From Kitagawia praeruptora (Eukaryota; Streptophyta; Magnoliopsida; Apiales; Apiaceae), in contig CM075353.1 in the NCBI GenBank assembly GCA_037693485.1, positions 104,800,501 to 104,864,500 of the forward strand: a stretch of DNA of 64,000 bases. The letters run 5' to 3'. The notes beneath the pieces are model-generated. The model was given only the letters and a program-made list of their open reading frames with translations, ran no database searches and was not told the origin of the DNA. The position numbers were made by a program, and so were the translations under genes. How positions within the stretch are numbered: position 1 is the first letter of the stretch; the number at the start of each line of letters is the position of its first letter. This document shows, piece by piece, positions 48,380 through 60,600 of this stretch.

Positions 48380-48800
48380 TACCAGATTTAGCATTCCCAA
48401 TTCACTTACCAACCTGTTGAAGGTTGCTTCATCTAGTGGCTTCGTAAAAATATCTGCAAGTTGCTTTTCTGTTGGAACCTAAATCAGCTTCACAGTTCCC
48501 CTTTCAACATGCTCTCTTAGGAAATGATGTCTGATATCAATGTGATTTTTCCTAGAGTGTTGAACTGGATTGTCTGAGATAGCTATGGCACTAGTGTTAT
48601 CACAATAAATAGGAATATTGGACAACTCCAAGCCATAATCCATTAGCTGATTTTTCATCCAAAGAATTTGAGTGCAGCAACTTCCAGCGCGATATATTCA
48701 GCTTCTGTAGTTGAAGTAGATAAAGAATGCTGCTTCTTGCTAAACCATGACACTAATCTTCCACCCAGAAATTGACAGCTTCCTGTTGTACTTTTCCATT
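48380..48800 (-). pseudogene. S2 RNase H, C-terminal fragment
   Basis: Reads SCQFLGGRLVSWFSKKQHS, STSTTEAEYIA, IPIYCDNTSAIAISDN, HSRKNHIDIRHHFLREH and the end LVSELGMLN, in more than one frame and with an in-frame TAG. Copia/Sirevirus type. Similarity ends near 48800. Confidence 0.75.
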
Positions 48801-48854
48801 GGCTTGGAAGTTGAGCACGTTAATGACTGGTCCATGTGTTGTGGAACTCCTCCT

Positions 48855-49454
48855 TAGGGGTGAGTATTCGGTTCGGTTAACCGAATAACCGAAATAATTC
48901 GGTTCGGTTAACCGAACCGAAATATTTCGGTTCGGTATTCGGTTATGATATTTCAGTTATTCGGTTATTTCGGTTTTTTAACCGAAATAACCGAAATTAC
49001 CGAATTAACCGAAATATATAATAAATAATAATATTTACATTTTATATGTAAAATAATAATATTATATATATAAAATAATAATATTTTATATCTAAAATAA
49101 TAATATTTATATTTTATATGTAAAATAATATTTTTTTTTATATTTTACATGTAAAATAATAAATTTTTATAAGTCAAATAATAATTTTTATATGTAAAAT
49201 AATAATATTTATATTTTACATGTAAAATAATAATTTTTTATATGTAAAATAATAATTTTTATATGTAAAATAATAATATTTATATTTTTATATTTAATAT
49301 GTAAAATAAAAAATATAAATATATATAATTCGGTTATTTCGGTAAAATAACCGAAATAAATATTTCGGTTCGGTATTCGGTTATAATATTTGGCCTTTTT
49401 CGGTAATTCGGTTCGGTTCGGTTATTTTACCGAATTACCGAATACTCACCCCTA
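48855..49454. mobile_element. hAT-type MITE with TTCGGTT-rich inverted ends
   Basis: Ends TAGGGGTGAGTATTCGG / CCGAATACTCACCCCTA, with a perfect 8-bp TSD CTCCTCCT (48847-48854 and 49455-49462). Subterminal runs of TTCGGTT/AACCGAA; the centre is AT-rich with repeated AAAATAATAAT/TATATGTA units. 600 bp, non-coding. The 8-bp TSD fits the hAT superfamily. Confidence 0.85.
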
Positions 49455-49462
49455 CTCCTCCT

Positions 49463-49684
49463 GGTAACTTCAAATCTTTTTAAATAGGAGTAAACATCTT
49501 TTTAAATACTCACCAACAATTTCATCAAATAGGTACATTATTATGAAAATAATTATAATATTATTATTTCAAATTTATTAAATTTAAATAATTATACGAG
49601 AGGTGCCCTTATTAAATTTATTAAATGGTCTAAAAATTAATTTATAGAAAAAATCAACCAAATGATTCAGATTAGTTAAACATT
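49463..49684. other. AT-rich intergenic DNA
   Basis: No gene or element end recognised. Confidence 0.35.
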
Positions 49685-49686
49685 TA

Positions 49687-50010
49687 CTCCATCCGTCCCA
49701 ATGGATTCTTTACACTTACTATTTTGGGTCGTCCCATTCATTTCTTTACATTCCCAAAATAGTAAGTTTTAACACTATTACACCCACTACTTCACTTATT
49801 TTAACAATACTTTACACTATTACACCAACTACTTCACTTATTTTAATAATAAAATCACTATTACACCCACTACTTCACTTATTTTAACAATAAAATCACT
49901 ATTATATCCACTAATTCATTTATTTTAACAATATTACACCCACTTTATACCCATTTGTCTTGTCCTCCGTGCCCACCAGGAACGTAAAAATCCCAGTGGG
50001 ACGGAGGGAG
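49687..50010. mobile_element. Stowaway-type MITE, copy A (324 bp)
   Basis: CTCCATCCGTCCCAATGG...CCAGTGGGACGGAGGGAG with TA on both sides. The inside has repeated ACACTATTACACCCACTACT / CTTATTTTAACAATA units. Confidence 0.88.
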
Positions 50011-50124
50011 TACAAATTTAACATACTATGAATAAATCAATCTTTGACTTTACAAACCAAAACAACCAACAAGGTCTTACTTTCCTTTAACTCACCCAAT
50101 TCATAACAAATGCTTCAAAACTTA

Positions 50125-50753
50125 CTCCCTCGGTCCTTTTCATTTCTTTACACTTTCTATTTTGGGCCGTCCTTCCATGTCTTTACATTACTAAAAATAA
50201 TAACTTTTAACAAAAAAATACATTATTACATCCACTACTTCACTCCACTTTTTCAACACTTTACACTATTACACTCACTACTAAACTTATTTTAACAATA
50301 AAATCACTATTACACCCACTACTTCATTTATTTTAACAATATTACACCCATTATCTTATACTCCCTCCGTCCCACTGGGATCTTTACGTTCCTGGTGGGC
50401 ACGGAGGACAAGACAAGTGGGTATAAAGTGGGTGTAATATTGTTAAAATAAATGAAGTAGTGGATATAATAGTGATTTTATTGTTAAAATAAGTGAAGTA
50501 GTGGGTGTAATAGTGATTTTATTATTAAAATAAGTGAAGTAGTTGGTGTAATAGTGTAAAGTATTGTTAAAATAAGTGAAGTAGTGGGTGTAATAGTGTT
50601 AAAACTTATTATTTTGGGAATGTAAAGAAATGAATAGGACGGCCCAAAATAGTAAGTGTAAAGAATCCATTGGGACGGAGGGAGTACTATTTATTTAGTG
50701 TCTTGGTCTCCGTGCAATTCTCAAATGTAAAGAACTCCAATGGACAGAGGGAG
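50125..50753. mobile_element. Stowaway-type MITE, outer copy B, interrupted
   Basis: Ends CTCCCTCGGTCCTTTTC and (minus strand) CTCCCTCTGTCCATTGG, with TA flanks (50123-50124 and 50754-50755). Copy C is inserted in it at 50361. Confidence 0.75.
50361..50684. mobile_element. Stowaway-type MITE, copy C (324 bp), nested and inverted relative to copy A
   Basis: Reverse complement of copy A with fewer than ten differences by eye and the same length; TA flanks at 50359-50360 and 50685-50686. It sits inside copy B. Confidence 0.88.
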
Positions 50754-50853
50754 TAACAAAAATGCATTTAAATCAAATAAGACTATTCAAAACAAAAACA
50801 TAAACAATGGAAATTCAGAAGAACAACATATATATTAAGCATCATTTATAAAA

Positions 50854-51332
50854 TCTATACTATTATATAAAAGCCGAAACATTAAAAGTTTGGTCAAACG
50901 GTACCTATTGAATTTACCTAATTACCCTTGCACCCAATTAATATTAATATTATTAATATATTATTATCAATTACAATTTTTACTCAACTTAACTAATTTA
51001 ACTTTTCCGAAATTTCCTTCTCCAAGAATCCTTCCCAATTCATAGTTGCCTACTTGCATTTCCTTTTTCTGCTCATTCACCTTCTTCTTCTTCCACGCAA
51101 ATAACACCATCATCAATTCTTTTGGTACGTAGTGAATTTACTTATTTACCCTTAACTATTAAAAAAAAATATGAAATCTATACTATTAAAACTTCTAAAA
51201 TAAATAATGACATAATATAAATTAATGGTAAGTAGTCAATTGCCTTTTTTTATATTTACTTTTAATTAAAGATATTACCTTTTATTAACACCTAAAAACA
51301 TCAATCGTTTCATATCTTCCAATCATTAATAT
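50854..51332. mobile_element. Helitron-like 5' end(s), truncated
   Basis: Starts A|TCTATACTATTATATAAAAG, the same head as in 2368-2620. A second head-like TCTATACTATTAAAAC occurs near 51177. No hairpin-CTAG end before Sirevirus S3 interrupts at 51333. Confidence 0.45.
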
Positions 51333-52048
51333 TGTTAACTCGAATAACTTGTAGAAGGGGGGGTTGAATACAAGTTATATAATCGTGTCTGATTTTTGCT
51401 TGATTATACGAACAAGAATAAACGAATGAATAAAACTCTGTTTGTATTAATAAGATCAAATACAAACTCTACCAAAGGTGTACAATACCTTTAGCAGCTG
51501 CTGACAATACAAATCTCTCTCTCTCTCTCTGTTTGTGCTCTCGTATATTCACGATTACAAACCTCACGAACTGAACTATTTTTACAATGATATAGAGAGA
51601 GTATTTATAATGCTACCTATCAACTAATAACAGAAAGATATAATCTATACATGACAATGTTCTGCCTTCTAGTCGATAGTTTCCTTCAATAGAAAACTCT
51701 TTCCTTCATAATATCTTCTTGCTTGTTCTTCAAACAACGATCCTGTTTTATAGCACTTGCCAGTTTCTGTAGCATCCACAATGACATCATCAGTAACACG
51801 ACTGATATCAGGATTTCATCTTGCATCAGTATCTGATCATCATCAGTATTAGACCGTCATCAGGATTTGTTCTTTGTTCCTGACATTTAGTCTCCGATAC
51901 ACTGTTCATTCCTGACTAAACTGTACAGATAACTGTTTTACACATAAATCCTATATATAGTGCTAAATCCTTTATAAGATCAGGATTACAAGAAGTATAA
52001 TGTGTAAATTCTATTCTTAACATCACAACTTATGAATTATTCCTAACA
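51333..52048 (-). repeat. S3 3' LTR (716 bp)
   Basis: Plus-strand ends TGTTAACTCG (51333) and CCTAACA (52048), next to the polypurine tract (TCTCCCCCTATT on the plus strand). Closely matches the S1 3' LTR, including the ATCAGGAT/ATCAGTAT array (about 51784-51860). Confidence 0.88.
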
Positions 52049-52271
52049 ATCTCCCCCTATTTATGCTTTAAAATCTGAAGCATAAATCTAAGTTGTGGAT
52101 GTCAAAACATATAACAATACAACCAGAATAGAATTTATGAATGTAGAATTATGAAGTTAAGTACCTCATTCCCAGATGTAGACGTTTATCTAGTACTTAG
52201 AAGAAAGAATTTTAACTATTAATGCTGCTATTCCTTTACCACTCGCTAACTGAGATTCACCACTGTCACTC

Positions 52272-55200
52272 CTAGTTCTTCTTTTTACTTCCCTTCGTCT
52301 GCTCTTTATCTCCCCCAGTCTGGTGTTGTTGTCTTTGAATTGTCTTTATCTCCCCCTTTTTGACATCATCAACATTCATTCCAAGAGATTCAGAAACAGA
52401 ACAAATGATATTCATTAGAACTGCTTGATTTTCCATAATTGTGACTTGGTTATCTTCAAGTGATTGAAGTCTTGTTTGCATAGCAATTTGAGAATTCTGA
52501 ATATATTTCAAAACATCAGAATGAACTTCAATGTTGGAAGTGCTTCTAGTATCTTCAGAATCAGAATCAGAAAGAACTGTATCTTCAAGTCTTGTAGAAG
52601 AAGTTGCTTGAGTTGTATGATATTCAAGTAATAAAACCTGATTAGAAGTATCAACATCTTCATCTTTCTGATCTGGAGCTGAAACATGATCATCATCTCC
52701 TTCACCAGTATTCTGTGTACTAACATCTTCAAATCCTGACTCCTCCTTAGAGTGATCAGAGACTGTAGATGTCTCAATTCTAGCTGATATTAGAAGTACA
52801 TACAAAGGAACACTAGGATCATTAGGAACTTCATCTGGTACATATGTATCAAGAGATTGCTTTATCCTGGCACCTCTTCTGTTAATGATTCCTACAAGCC
52901 TCTCCTTTTGCTTCTGAGCTTTAACTTCTGGCTTTGCATTGTGATATGCTAGGTCATTCTTCTGATACATTTTGATGAATGAATAAGTACCAGCATCCAT
53001 ACCTAAATTTTCAGACCAAGATTCAGGAAAAACCTGATCCCAGAAATCAAATGATGGTTTCCTAATTTTCTCTCCCTTACTATGGAGTTGATCATCCATA
53101 CCCTCATTCTCACTTTGACTTACTAAAGTCAACACTCTTTCTACCTCACCTTTTGCCTGGTCAGGAGCCAGCCTCTCAGTTTGTGGATCTAAGTCCATCT
53201 TTTCAAGTGTATCACTCAAATTTGGATAAGTGCTCTCATGACCTACAGAAAAATAGGGGCTAGAAGAAGTTTTCATACCTGAACTCACATGGAGAGAGGG
53301 TTCCTCATATGGCAAGGGGCTTGAGGTTTTCTCCAAGGAGTGAGCTGCTATAGTCTCTGAACCCTTACAATCATCTTCTTTCTTTCCAGAGACTACAAGC
53401 TCCAGTATACCACTTTCAGGTTCTTTACTAGACTCTGATGTCTTCAGTAATACTTCATTAGACACCATAGTTAGTACATCGCCGTCTTTAAGTGTTGTTT
53501 GTTGAGACTCACCCTCAAGGTGGATAGACTCTGACTGAACAAAATTTGTTTGATCTTCAAGAAAACAAGTCAAAGTTATTCCTCCCATATCATAGGGTAT
53601 CTCACTTGCATTCTCAGTCATCACAGAAGTCCTTTCAACATCAGCTATCACAGCTCCTGAGTCATCCAACCTCTGACTAGATGGTTCTTGTGTTGCAGTG
53701 ACTGTGACCTGATCTTTCCTACTATTCACCATTGGTGCAATAGTATCTTCTGTTAACTGCATTCCTCTATCTACTTCCTCCAGTTGTTCACCTTGAGCTA
53801 AAGCATCTTCAATAATGACATCCTTGTCAAATAAATATGCATGAAGTGCAACATGCTTCGAGAGTCCAAGTTTCTTGACTAATTGTCTTCTGACAGATAC
53901 ATAGAAATACATCTTCATTAAGTCAAGTCTTTGATGTAGAAGTCCATATTCTTCAGGAAATGAAAGTCTAGGAATACTTTCACTTAGAAAATTTAGAACT
54001 GGCCTAGAAAGCTTCACTTTTAGAGAGATAAGTCCCATAGCCATTCTGTATGATAATGTAGTTTCCCATGAAGAATCAATATCCAGATCTCTATAGTCAT
54101 TTGCTGATTTGATTGTAGCTTCATTTGTAGAGACCTGCATGATATTAGTTGGACTAGACTCTGTGTGTAGGTGACAATTGAATCTTTCTCCTTGTTCTCC
54201 TGGTATAGTGAGCAAAAGATTTATCCTGAGAAGACTCAAGAGGTGTAGACACAGAAGTGATCTTGGGATGAGATCTTTGTTCAATAGACACAGTCTTTTG
54301 AGAGACAGTATCCAGTAACTATTTTCCCTTTTTAAGAACTACAGCCTTTTGGGAGACTGCAGCCTGGCTGTGACTAGGTTTTTCATCTCTTTGTGCTAAC
54401 AGAGAAAGTTGAATTGCAGCCTTCAATTCTGCTCTCTCAGCAAGAGTTAAATCATCATCATCTTCACTAGAATTACTACTACTTGACACAACAAATCTTC
54501 TCTTCCTTACAACTGATGTCTTTTGAGAAACACCAGAGGTTGGTTTCTTTGAAACAATAGGCTGTGGATCAAAATTTGGTTCTTGAATTGTTTCAGAGAC
54601 TATAATGTTTTGGGCTACTTGGGTAGACACATGTGGGTTCTCCTCCAAATGAGATTCCTGAGCCATTTCACCACAAAAGAAAGAAGAATTGTAGAGAGTA
54701 GGAAGATGAGTTTTAAGAATTACCTGAAAATGATGTGGATAATGAATTGCAGGTATTTCATCTAGATTCTTTTCATTGTCCTTCTTTATAATGTCAGAGA
54801 AAATTCTCTTTTGCTGTACATAAGAAGAAACACAATGTTTCCTACCAAATCTAGCTTCAACATCAGGAATAAAATGGTTAATAAACATTTGCATAAATCT
54901 ATGATAATAAACCATTTTCCTGTTTTGATCTCTTAACCCAAGTTTAATACTTATCTGACTTAAGATAATGTGACCAATGTTAATTACTCTGTCATAAAGC
55001 AAACTATAAGCAATATGTGATGTAACAGAAGTAATCTGCTGAAAAGAACTACATTTACCAGTAAAACATTTAGCAATTTGATCAAAGAAGAAAGACCATT
55101 CCTTTCTAAGAAAAGACCTATTCAACTGGCTCATGTTGTCTAGAGGTTCACTATAACCTAATTCAGACAACACAGTTCTCACATTATCATCAGATGGTAC

Positions 55201-55548
55201 ATTCTCATAATTCAAACTAACAGGTAAGTGAAGTACTGAATTAACAACAGATTCAGTTATATCAAAAGAATCTTGTCCTAAGTGTAGAACAATCTTACCT
55301 GATTGACTCTAAGTAGAATCAATTACCTCAGCATTCTCCCAAGCTTGTGAAACAGCTGCTTGATTAATCTGTGGAGATGCTTTCAATGCATAACTTAATG
55401 GTCCATACGCTAGAAAGTCCATGATTGGATGAAAATCAGATGACACTCCTTCCTTGTTGGTGATAGCTGCTACATGATTGTTCGTCATAAAATCGAAGTC
55501 ACCAAACTTGAAGGCTACTGATTTAGGTAATCTTCTCTTAGCTGCCAT
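52272..55548 (-). pseudogene. S3 env-like ORF, broken
   Basis: Same protein as the S1 env-like ORF. Open pieces: 55548-55309 (79 codons, ending in the TAG shared with S1), 55215-54319 (298 codons, ending at a TAG where S1 has CAG) and 54284-52272 (670 codons, the first ~40 in a shifted frame). The C-terminal end carries extra codons after QRQQHQTGGDKEQ compared with S1. Ser/Thr/Glu-rich with a C-terminal coiled-coil-like stretch. Function unproven. Confidence 0.8.
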
Positions 55549-56219
55549 TTTTGATCTGAAAAGAACTTAAAAAATTCTTGAAATGGATTAGTGATTTTGA
55601 AAACTAGAGAGTGTTTTTGCTTTAGAGAATGTAAAATTAGAGAAAGCAATCACACGATTAGAGTTTCAAAACAAATATATTTCACAAATCTTTCAGACCA
55701 CTATCCCACGTTGACACGTAGATTGACAGGTGTCAGTCCCTGAAAAATGCGGTTACCCACGATTTTTGGAAAATAAAATCCAAAATTGATTTTCGTGAAA
55801 TAAATCAGGGTATTATCAAGATAAAAATCAATACTGATCAGCTCCTTTTTCCTGTTGACCTCCATCAAAATAATCACAAAATACAATGTGATTTAAAAAT
55901 ATAATAATTCTCAAATCCTGATGGTCACACATGAAATCCTGATCAATATCATCCTGATTCCAGAGACTTAATATGGAGTTTCCACGTGGCATCTTTCTTT
56001 TATCTGAAAAAGAAATAAACAATTAATCTGAACAATATCAAGTGGTTAGATATATTCGACATTTCTTGAAAATACAAGAAATAAAGTCACACACGATAAT
56101 TAGCATCTGACTTCATTAAAACTTCCAAGTGACTGTTCAGCTTCTCACGTCTTTCTATAAAAGAAACAGACGTCTTATGCCATTCTCCATAAACCTTTCA
56201 ATTTCTTTTCTTCTCACCA

Positions 56220-56615
56220 ATGATTCTCAAACCAAAGTTCCATTCAAACCCAGTCTTTAGATTCTTCACAGTCGATGAACATCCTGTTCTTGATCATCTC
56301 TTTGAAAAGATGACTCTTCTCATCGAACTAATCATGAATGGATTATTTTCAGATAATATCCAGAGGTTTCTTCTAGAACATCCATCTGTTGGATACAATC
56401 TTCCCCTAACCTCCTCAAAACTTGAGGATGAAGAATTTGGTCGAGAGTCTGAGGTTGATCTTGATGGAGATGCTATTCATTTAAGTTATCTACTCTCATT
56501 CAAGTCGCCCAGACAAGGAATCCTCAATCCCCTGATGGATTTCTTGAGATGCTCCTTGTCCTGTATCTCAGAAACCATATCATTAGACAAGTATATGATT
56601 ATCAGTAGAAGTTAG
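56220..56615 (+). CDS. Antisense ORF in the S3 pol-env spacer (131 aa)
   Basis: Runs opposite to S3. The first ~89 residues match the antisense ORF of S1 (start MILKPKFHSNP; FLLEHPSVGYNLPLTSSK), then continue with LLSFKSPRQGILNPLMDFLR. TATAAAAG at 56156-56163 lies about 57-64 nt before the ATG. No domain recognised, no clear signal peptide. A gene of the element, a captured host fragment, or chance conservation in a young family are all possible. Confidence 0.55.
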   Translation: MILKPKFHSNPVFRFFTVDEHPVLDHLFEKMTLLIELIMNGLFSDNIQRFLLEHPSVGYNLPLTSSKLEDEEFGRESEVDLDGDAIHLSYLLSFKSPRQGILNPLMDFLRCSLSCISETISLDKYMIISRS

Positions 56616-57028
56616 ACAAAAAGATGTTGTATTTCATTTCCATATATGTAATGCTTTCAATTAATGAAAATACAATTTCTTATTATCTACTTGTCTTTTG
56701 ATTATTGAATGATGTATAAATTATCAGTATGCAAATATTAAAACATGCTGGCATAGACTTAACACATCACAGAATTAGATTACTACACAAAGTAAACGTC
56801 AGGATCTGAAACAATTTTCACAATCCTGATACTGACACAATACTGATGACGTCAGCATCCTGATACAAATCTAATCCTGATGATAATTAACAAGTCTATC
56901 ATACTGAAATTTATCAAGGCAAAGTGTTATAGGTAAAGCATTTAACAATCAAATATAGATCCTGACAAGAATATCAAGTCTATAAGCTAAAAACAACATA
57001 CCTTGCTACTATTGCAGATGTTAAAGAT

Positions 57029-60000
57029 CTAGAAATTTAACATTCCTAACTCACTTACTAATCTACTGAATGTAGTCTCATTAAGTGGTTTAGTTAGAAT
57101 ATCTGCAAGCTGTTTGTCAGTAGGAACAAAATGAAGTTCCACAGTACCATTCTCAATATGTTCTCTAATAAAATGATACCTTACATCAATATGCTTAGTC
57201 CTTGAATGTTGAACTGGATTTTCTGCAATTTTAATAGCACTAGTATTATCATAAAACATAGGAATATTACTAAGTGTCATACCATAATCCATCAACTGAT
57301 TTCTTATCCAAAGGAGCTGTGCACAACAACTGCCTGCTGCTATGTACTCAGCTTCTGCAGTTGAGGTTGAGACAGATTGTTGCTTCTTGCTTGCCCAAGA
57401 AATCAATCTGTTTCCCAAAAATTGACATGTACCTGTAGTGCTTTTCCTGTCTATTTTACACCCTGCATAATCAGAGTCTGAATAGCCAATTAGAAAGAAA
57501 TCAGATTCTCTAGGGTACCATAAACCAAGATTTGGAGTTCCTTTGAGATATCTAAAAATTCTCTTCACAGCAATTAAATGAGATTCCTTAGGATCACTTT
57601 GGAATCTAGCACATCAACAGGTAGAAAACATTATATCTGGCCTACTTGTAGTTAGATATAACAATGAGCCTATCATGCCTCTATAACTAGTATTATCCAC
57701 ACTCTTCCCCTTAGGATCAGAGTCTAGTTTAGTGGCTGTTGCCATGGGTGTTTTTGCAATTGCACAGTCTTGAAAGTCAAACCTTCTTAAAAGATCTTTG
57801 ATATACTTTGACTGATTAATGAAAATACCAGTCTCAGTCTGTTTGACCTGCAAGCCTAAGAAATAATTTAATTCACCCATCATGCTCATCTGATACTTAG
57901 ACTGCATAAGTTCGCTAAACTTAGCACACAACTTTTCATTAGTAGAGCCAAAAATAATATCATCAACATAAACTTGAACTAAAAGCAATTCACCTTTTAT
58001 CTTTCTAAAGAATAGAGTTTTGTCAATTGTACCTCTTGTGAAGCCATTTTCAAGAAGAAATTTAGACAAAGTCTCATACCATGCTCTTGGTGCCTGCTTT
58101 AGTCCATAGAGTGCCTTGTCAAGTTTGTAGACATGATTTGGAAATTTTGGATCAACAAATCCAGGTGGCTGTTCCACATATACTTCCTCATCAAGCTTGC
58201 CATTTAAAAATGCACTCTTTACATCCATCTGGTATACCTTGAATTTTGAATGAGCTGCAAATGCAAGAAACATTCTGATTGCTTCTAATCTTGCTACAGG
58301 TGCAAAGGTCTCATCATAATCAATGCCTTCTTCCTGAGAATAACCCTTAGCCACCAGTCTTGCTTTGTTTCTTACAATCATACCAGATTCATCTAGCTTG
58401 TTCCTGAAAACCCATCTTGCACCAACAATAGATCTATCTTTAGGTCTTGGTACCAGTTTCCAGACTTTGTTTCTCTCAAACTCATTTAACTCCTCCTGCA
58501 TTGCAATTACCCAATTAGGATCCTGTAAGGCTTCTTCAACCTTCTTAGGTTCATTCTTTGAGAGAAAGCAACTATACAAGCATTCATTTTGAATTGATCT
58601 TCTAGTTCAAACACCACTATTTGGATCACCAATAATCAAATCTTCAGTATGATCCTTGGTCCATTTTCTAACAGGTGGTAGATTAACTCTGCTAGTCTCT
58701 CCCCCTAAGTTAGTGGTATCTCTTGTAGAAGAATTCTCTCTGCCTTCAATAACTCCCCTTTGATCAGTAGAATCAGTAGATTCCATATTGCTGCTAGTTA
58801 CTGATCTTCCTTTAGTAGACTCTGAAAGATCAGTTCCTGATGGAATAGACTCTGAAAGATCAGTTCCTGATGGTGTAGACTCTGAATAGCTAGTCTGCTC
58901 CTGATGATCACTGTGTTCTCTTTGACTTATTTGCTCCCCCTCAACAGTAGCATTCCTTTGAGAAGCAATAGAAATTCCTTCTGGAGAACCTTCATCATCA
59001 CTGGAGAGTATCTCAGAATTCTTCAGATTTTCAAATTCCAATTTGTCATGGCTTTCATCAGTTTGCAGAATTCCAAATTTCTTATCATCAAATGCAACAT
59101 GAATTGATTCCATAACAATGTGAGTTCTGAGATTATAAACTTTGAAGGCCTTAGATGCTGAATATCCTAGAAAAATTGCTTCATCCGATTTGGCTTCAAA
59201 TTTTCCAAGTTGTTCTGGATGAACTTTTAGGACATAGCATTTGCATCCAAAGATGTGAAAGTATTTCACACTTGGTTTCTTTCCTTTGATCATCTCATAG
59301 GGAGTTTTTCAATGACTATTTACCAAGGTACAGTTTTGAGTAAAACATGCAGTGTTAATAGCTTCTGCCCAAAAGTAGGTTGGAAGTTTTGCATCTGCAA
59401 GCATGGTTCTTGTTGCCTCTATGAGAGTCCTGTTCTTTCTTTCCACTACACCATTCTGCTGAGGTGTACCAGGTGCAGAAAACTGTTGAGTGATTCCATT
59501 GTCTGCACAAAACCTCTCCATTGTAGAATTCTTGAATTCTGTACCATTGTCACTCCTAAGTACTTTAACTTTGTACTCAGAGTTATTCTGAATATTCTTG
59601 ACAAGTTCAATGATTTGTTGAGGAGCTTCATCCTTCTTGTGTAGAAAGAACACCCATGTGAACCTTGTGAAATCATCCACTATCACTAGAGCATATCTTT
59701 TCTTGCTGATAGACATAATGTTTACTGGACCAAACAGATCAAGATGTAACATGTGAAATGGTTCAGTAATCGAATTTTCAGTCTTGCTCTTGAAAGTGGT
59801 TCTTCTTTGCTTTCCAAGCTGACATGCATCACAAAGTCCATCTTGCACATAATTTGCCTGAGGTAGGCCTCTCACCAGATTGTGCTTAACAAGTTGATTA
59901 AGCTTCTTGAAATTAAGATGTGAGAGCTTCTTGTGCCAATTCCAGCTTTCATCACTTGTTGCTTTGCTGTAGAGACATCTAACAATTCCTTTAGATGTAT

Positions 60001-60336
60001 CACTTAAGCTGGCTTCATATATGTTACCATGTCTTTGACCAGTTAGAACAATGTCTCCATTCTGCATATTCAAGATTTTGCATCCTTCTTTGTCAAAGAT
60101 TGATTTGTAACCTTTATCACCTAGTTGACTTATGCTTAAAAGAGTATGTTTCAAGCCTTCAACCAGTGCTACATTTTCTATGATGACATTTCCCAAAACA
60201 ATTGAGCCATATCCCAGAGTTTCTCCTTTGTTGCCATCTCCAAAAGATATTACTGGGCCAGCTTTCCTCTCAAACTTTGTAAGCAAGGACTTCTTTCCAG
60301 TCATATGTCCAGAGCATCCACTGTCCAAGATAATTG
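57029..60336 (-). pseudogene. S3 pol (protease fragment to RNase H), broken
   Basis: Open pieces: 60336-59309 (protease LDSGCSGHMTG at the edge, integrase), 59293-58607 (integrase end, acidic Ser/Thr linker with ESTPSGTDLS-type repeats), 58579-57614 (reverse transcriptase, YVDDIIFGST) and 57568-57029 (RNase H to LVSELGMLNF). Separators: stops at 59309-59311, 58607-58609 (same TGA as S1 23212) and 57614-57616 (TGA where S1 has a Leu codon). The RNase H end, broken in S1, is open here. Confidence 0.9.
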
Positions 60337-60390
60337 CACTACGCCATAAACGCACATACGTAACCCCCATTTTCAGTTGCGTAAGGCCTG

Positions 60391-60424
60391 AAAAGCGTTG
60401 CGTAAGGTCTTACGCAACGCTTTT
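60391..60424. repeat. 34-bp near-perfect palindrome in the CACTA subterminal region
   Basis: AAAAGCGTTGCGTAAG, two spacer bases, and the exact reverse complement. A partial second copy (GGCGTTGCGTAAG ... CTAACGCAACGC) follows at about 60433-60470. Typical of subterminal transposase-binding repeats. Confidence 0.75.
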
Positions 60425-60600
60425 GGGGCGTTACCAATACTGGCGTTGCGTAAGACCCCTAACGCAACGCTTTTCCAAGCTATTGCAACACTTCGAAAAG
60501 CATTGCATAAGAGGCCTAATGCCACACCAAAAGCATGCAAACGCAACACTTCATGGGGTTGCATAAGATGTTTCAGCCATGTCACCATGCTGACATGGAA

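Larger units (their letters stand above)
32071..48800 (-). mobile_element. Sirevirus S2, 5'-truncated and split by an Athila-like element
   Basis: Minus-strand order: RNase H end (about 48800-48380), spacer with a small ORF, env-like ORF (47004 onward, split at 44907/36306), polypurine tract TTGGGGGAGGT (about 33118-33130) and 3' LTR (33117-32071). Everything upstream of RNase H is missing: similarity stops near 48800. The family differs from S1/S3 in LTR, env-like protein and spacer. GATAC (32066-32070) is the flank on the LTR side. Confidence 0.8.
51333..60336 (-). mobile_element. Sirevirus S3, inverted relative of S1, cut by a CACTA terminus
   Basis: Minus-strand order: pol from the protease (60336) to RNase H (57029), pol-env spacer with antisense ORF (56615-56220), env-like ORF (55548-52272), polypurine tracts, 3' LTR (52048-51333). 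Similarity with S1 ends at 60337, exactly where CACTACGCC begins, so gag and the 5' LTR are presumably beyond the right edge of the window. Confidence 0.9.

Noticed and set aside
54583..54765. Plus-strand frame antisense to the S3 env-like ORF, with a counterpart in S1 (27253-27071)
   Set aside because: A shadow of the conserved env-like coding; no promoter-like element and short.
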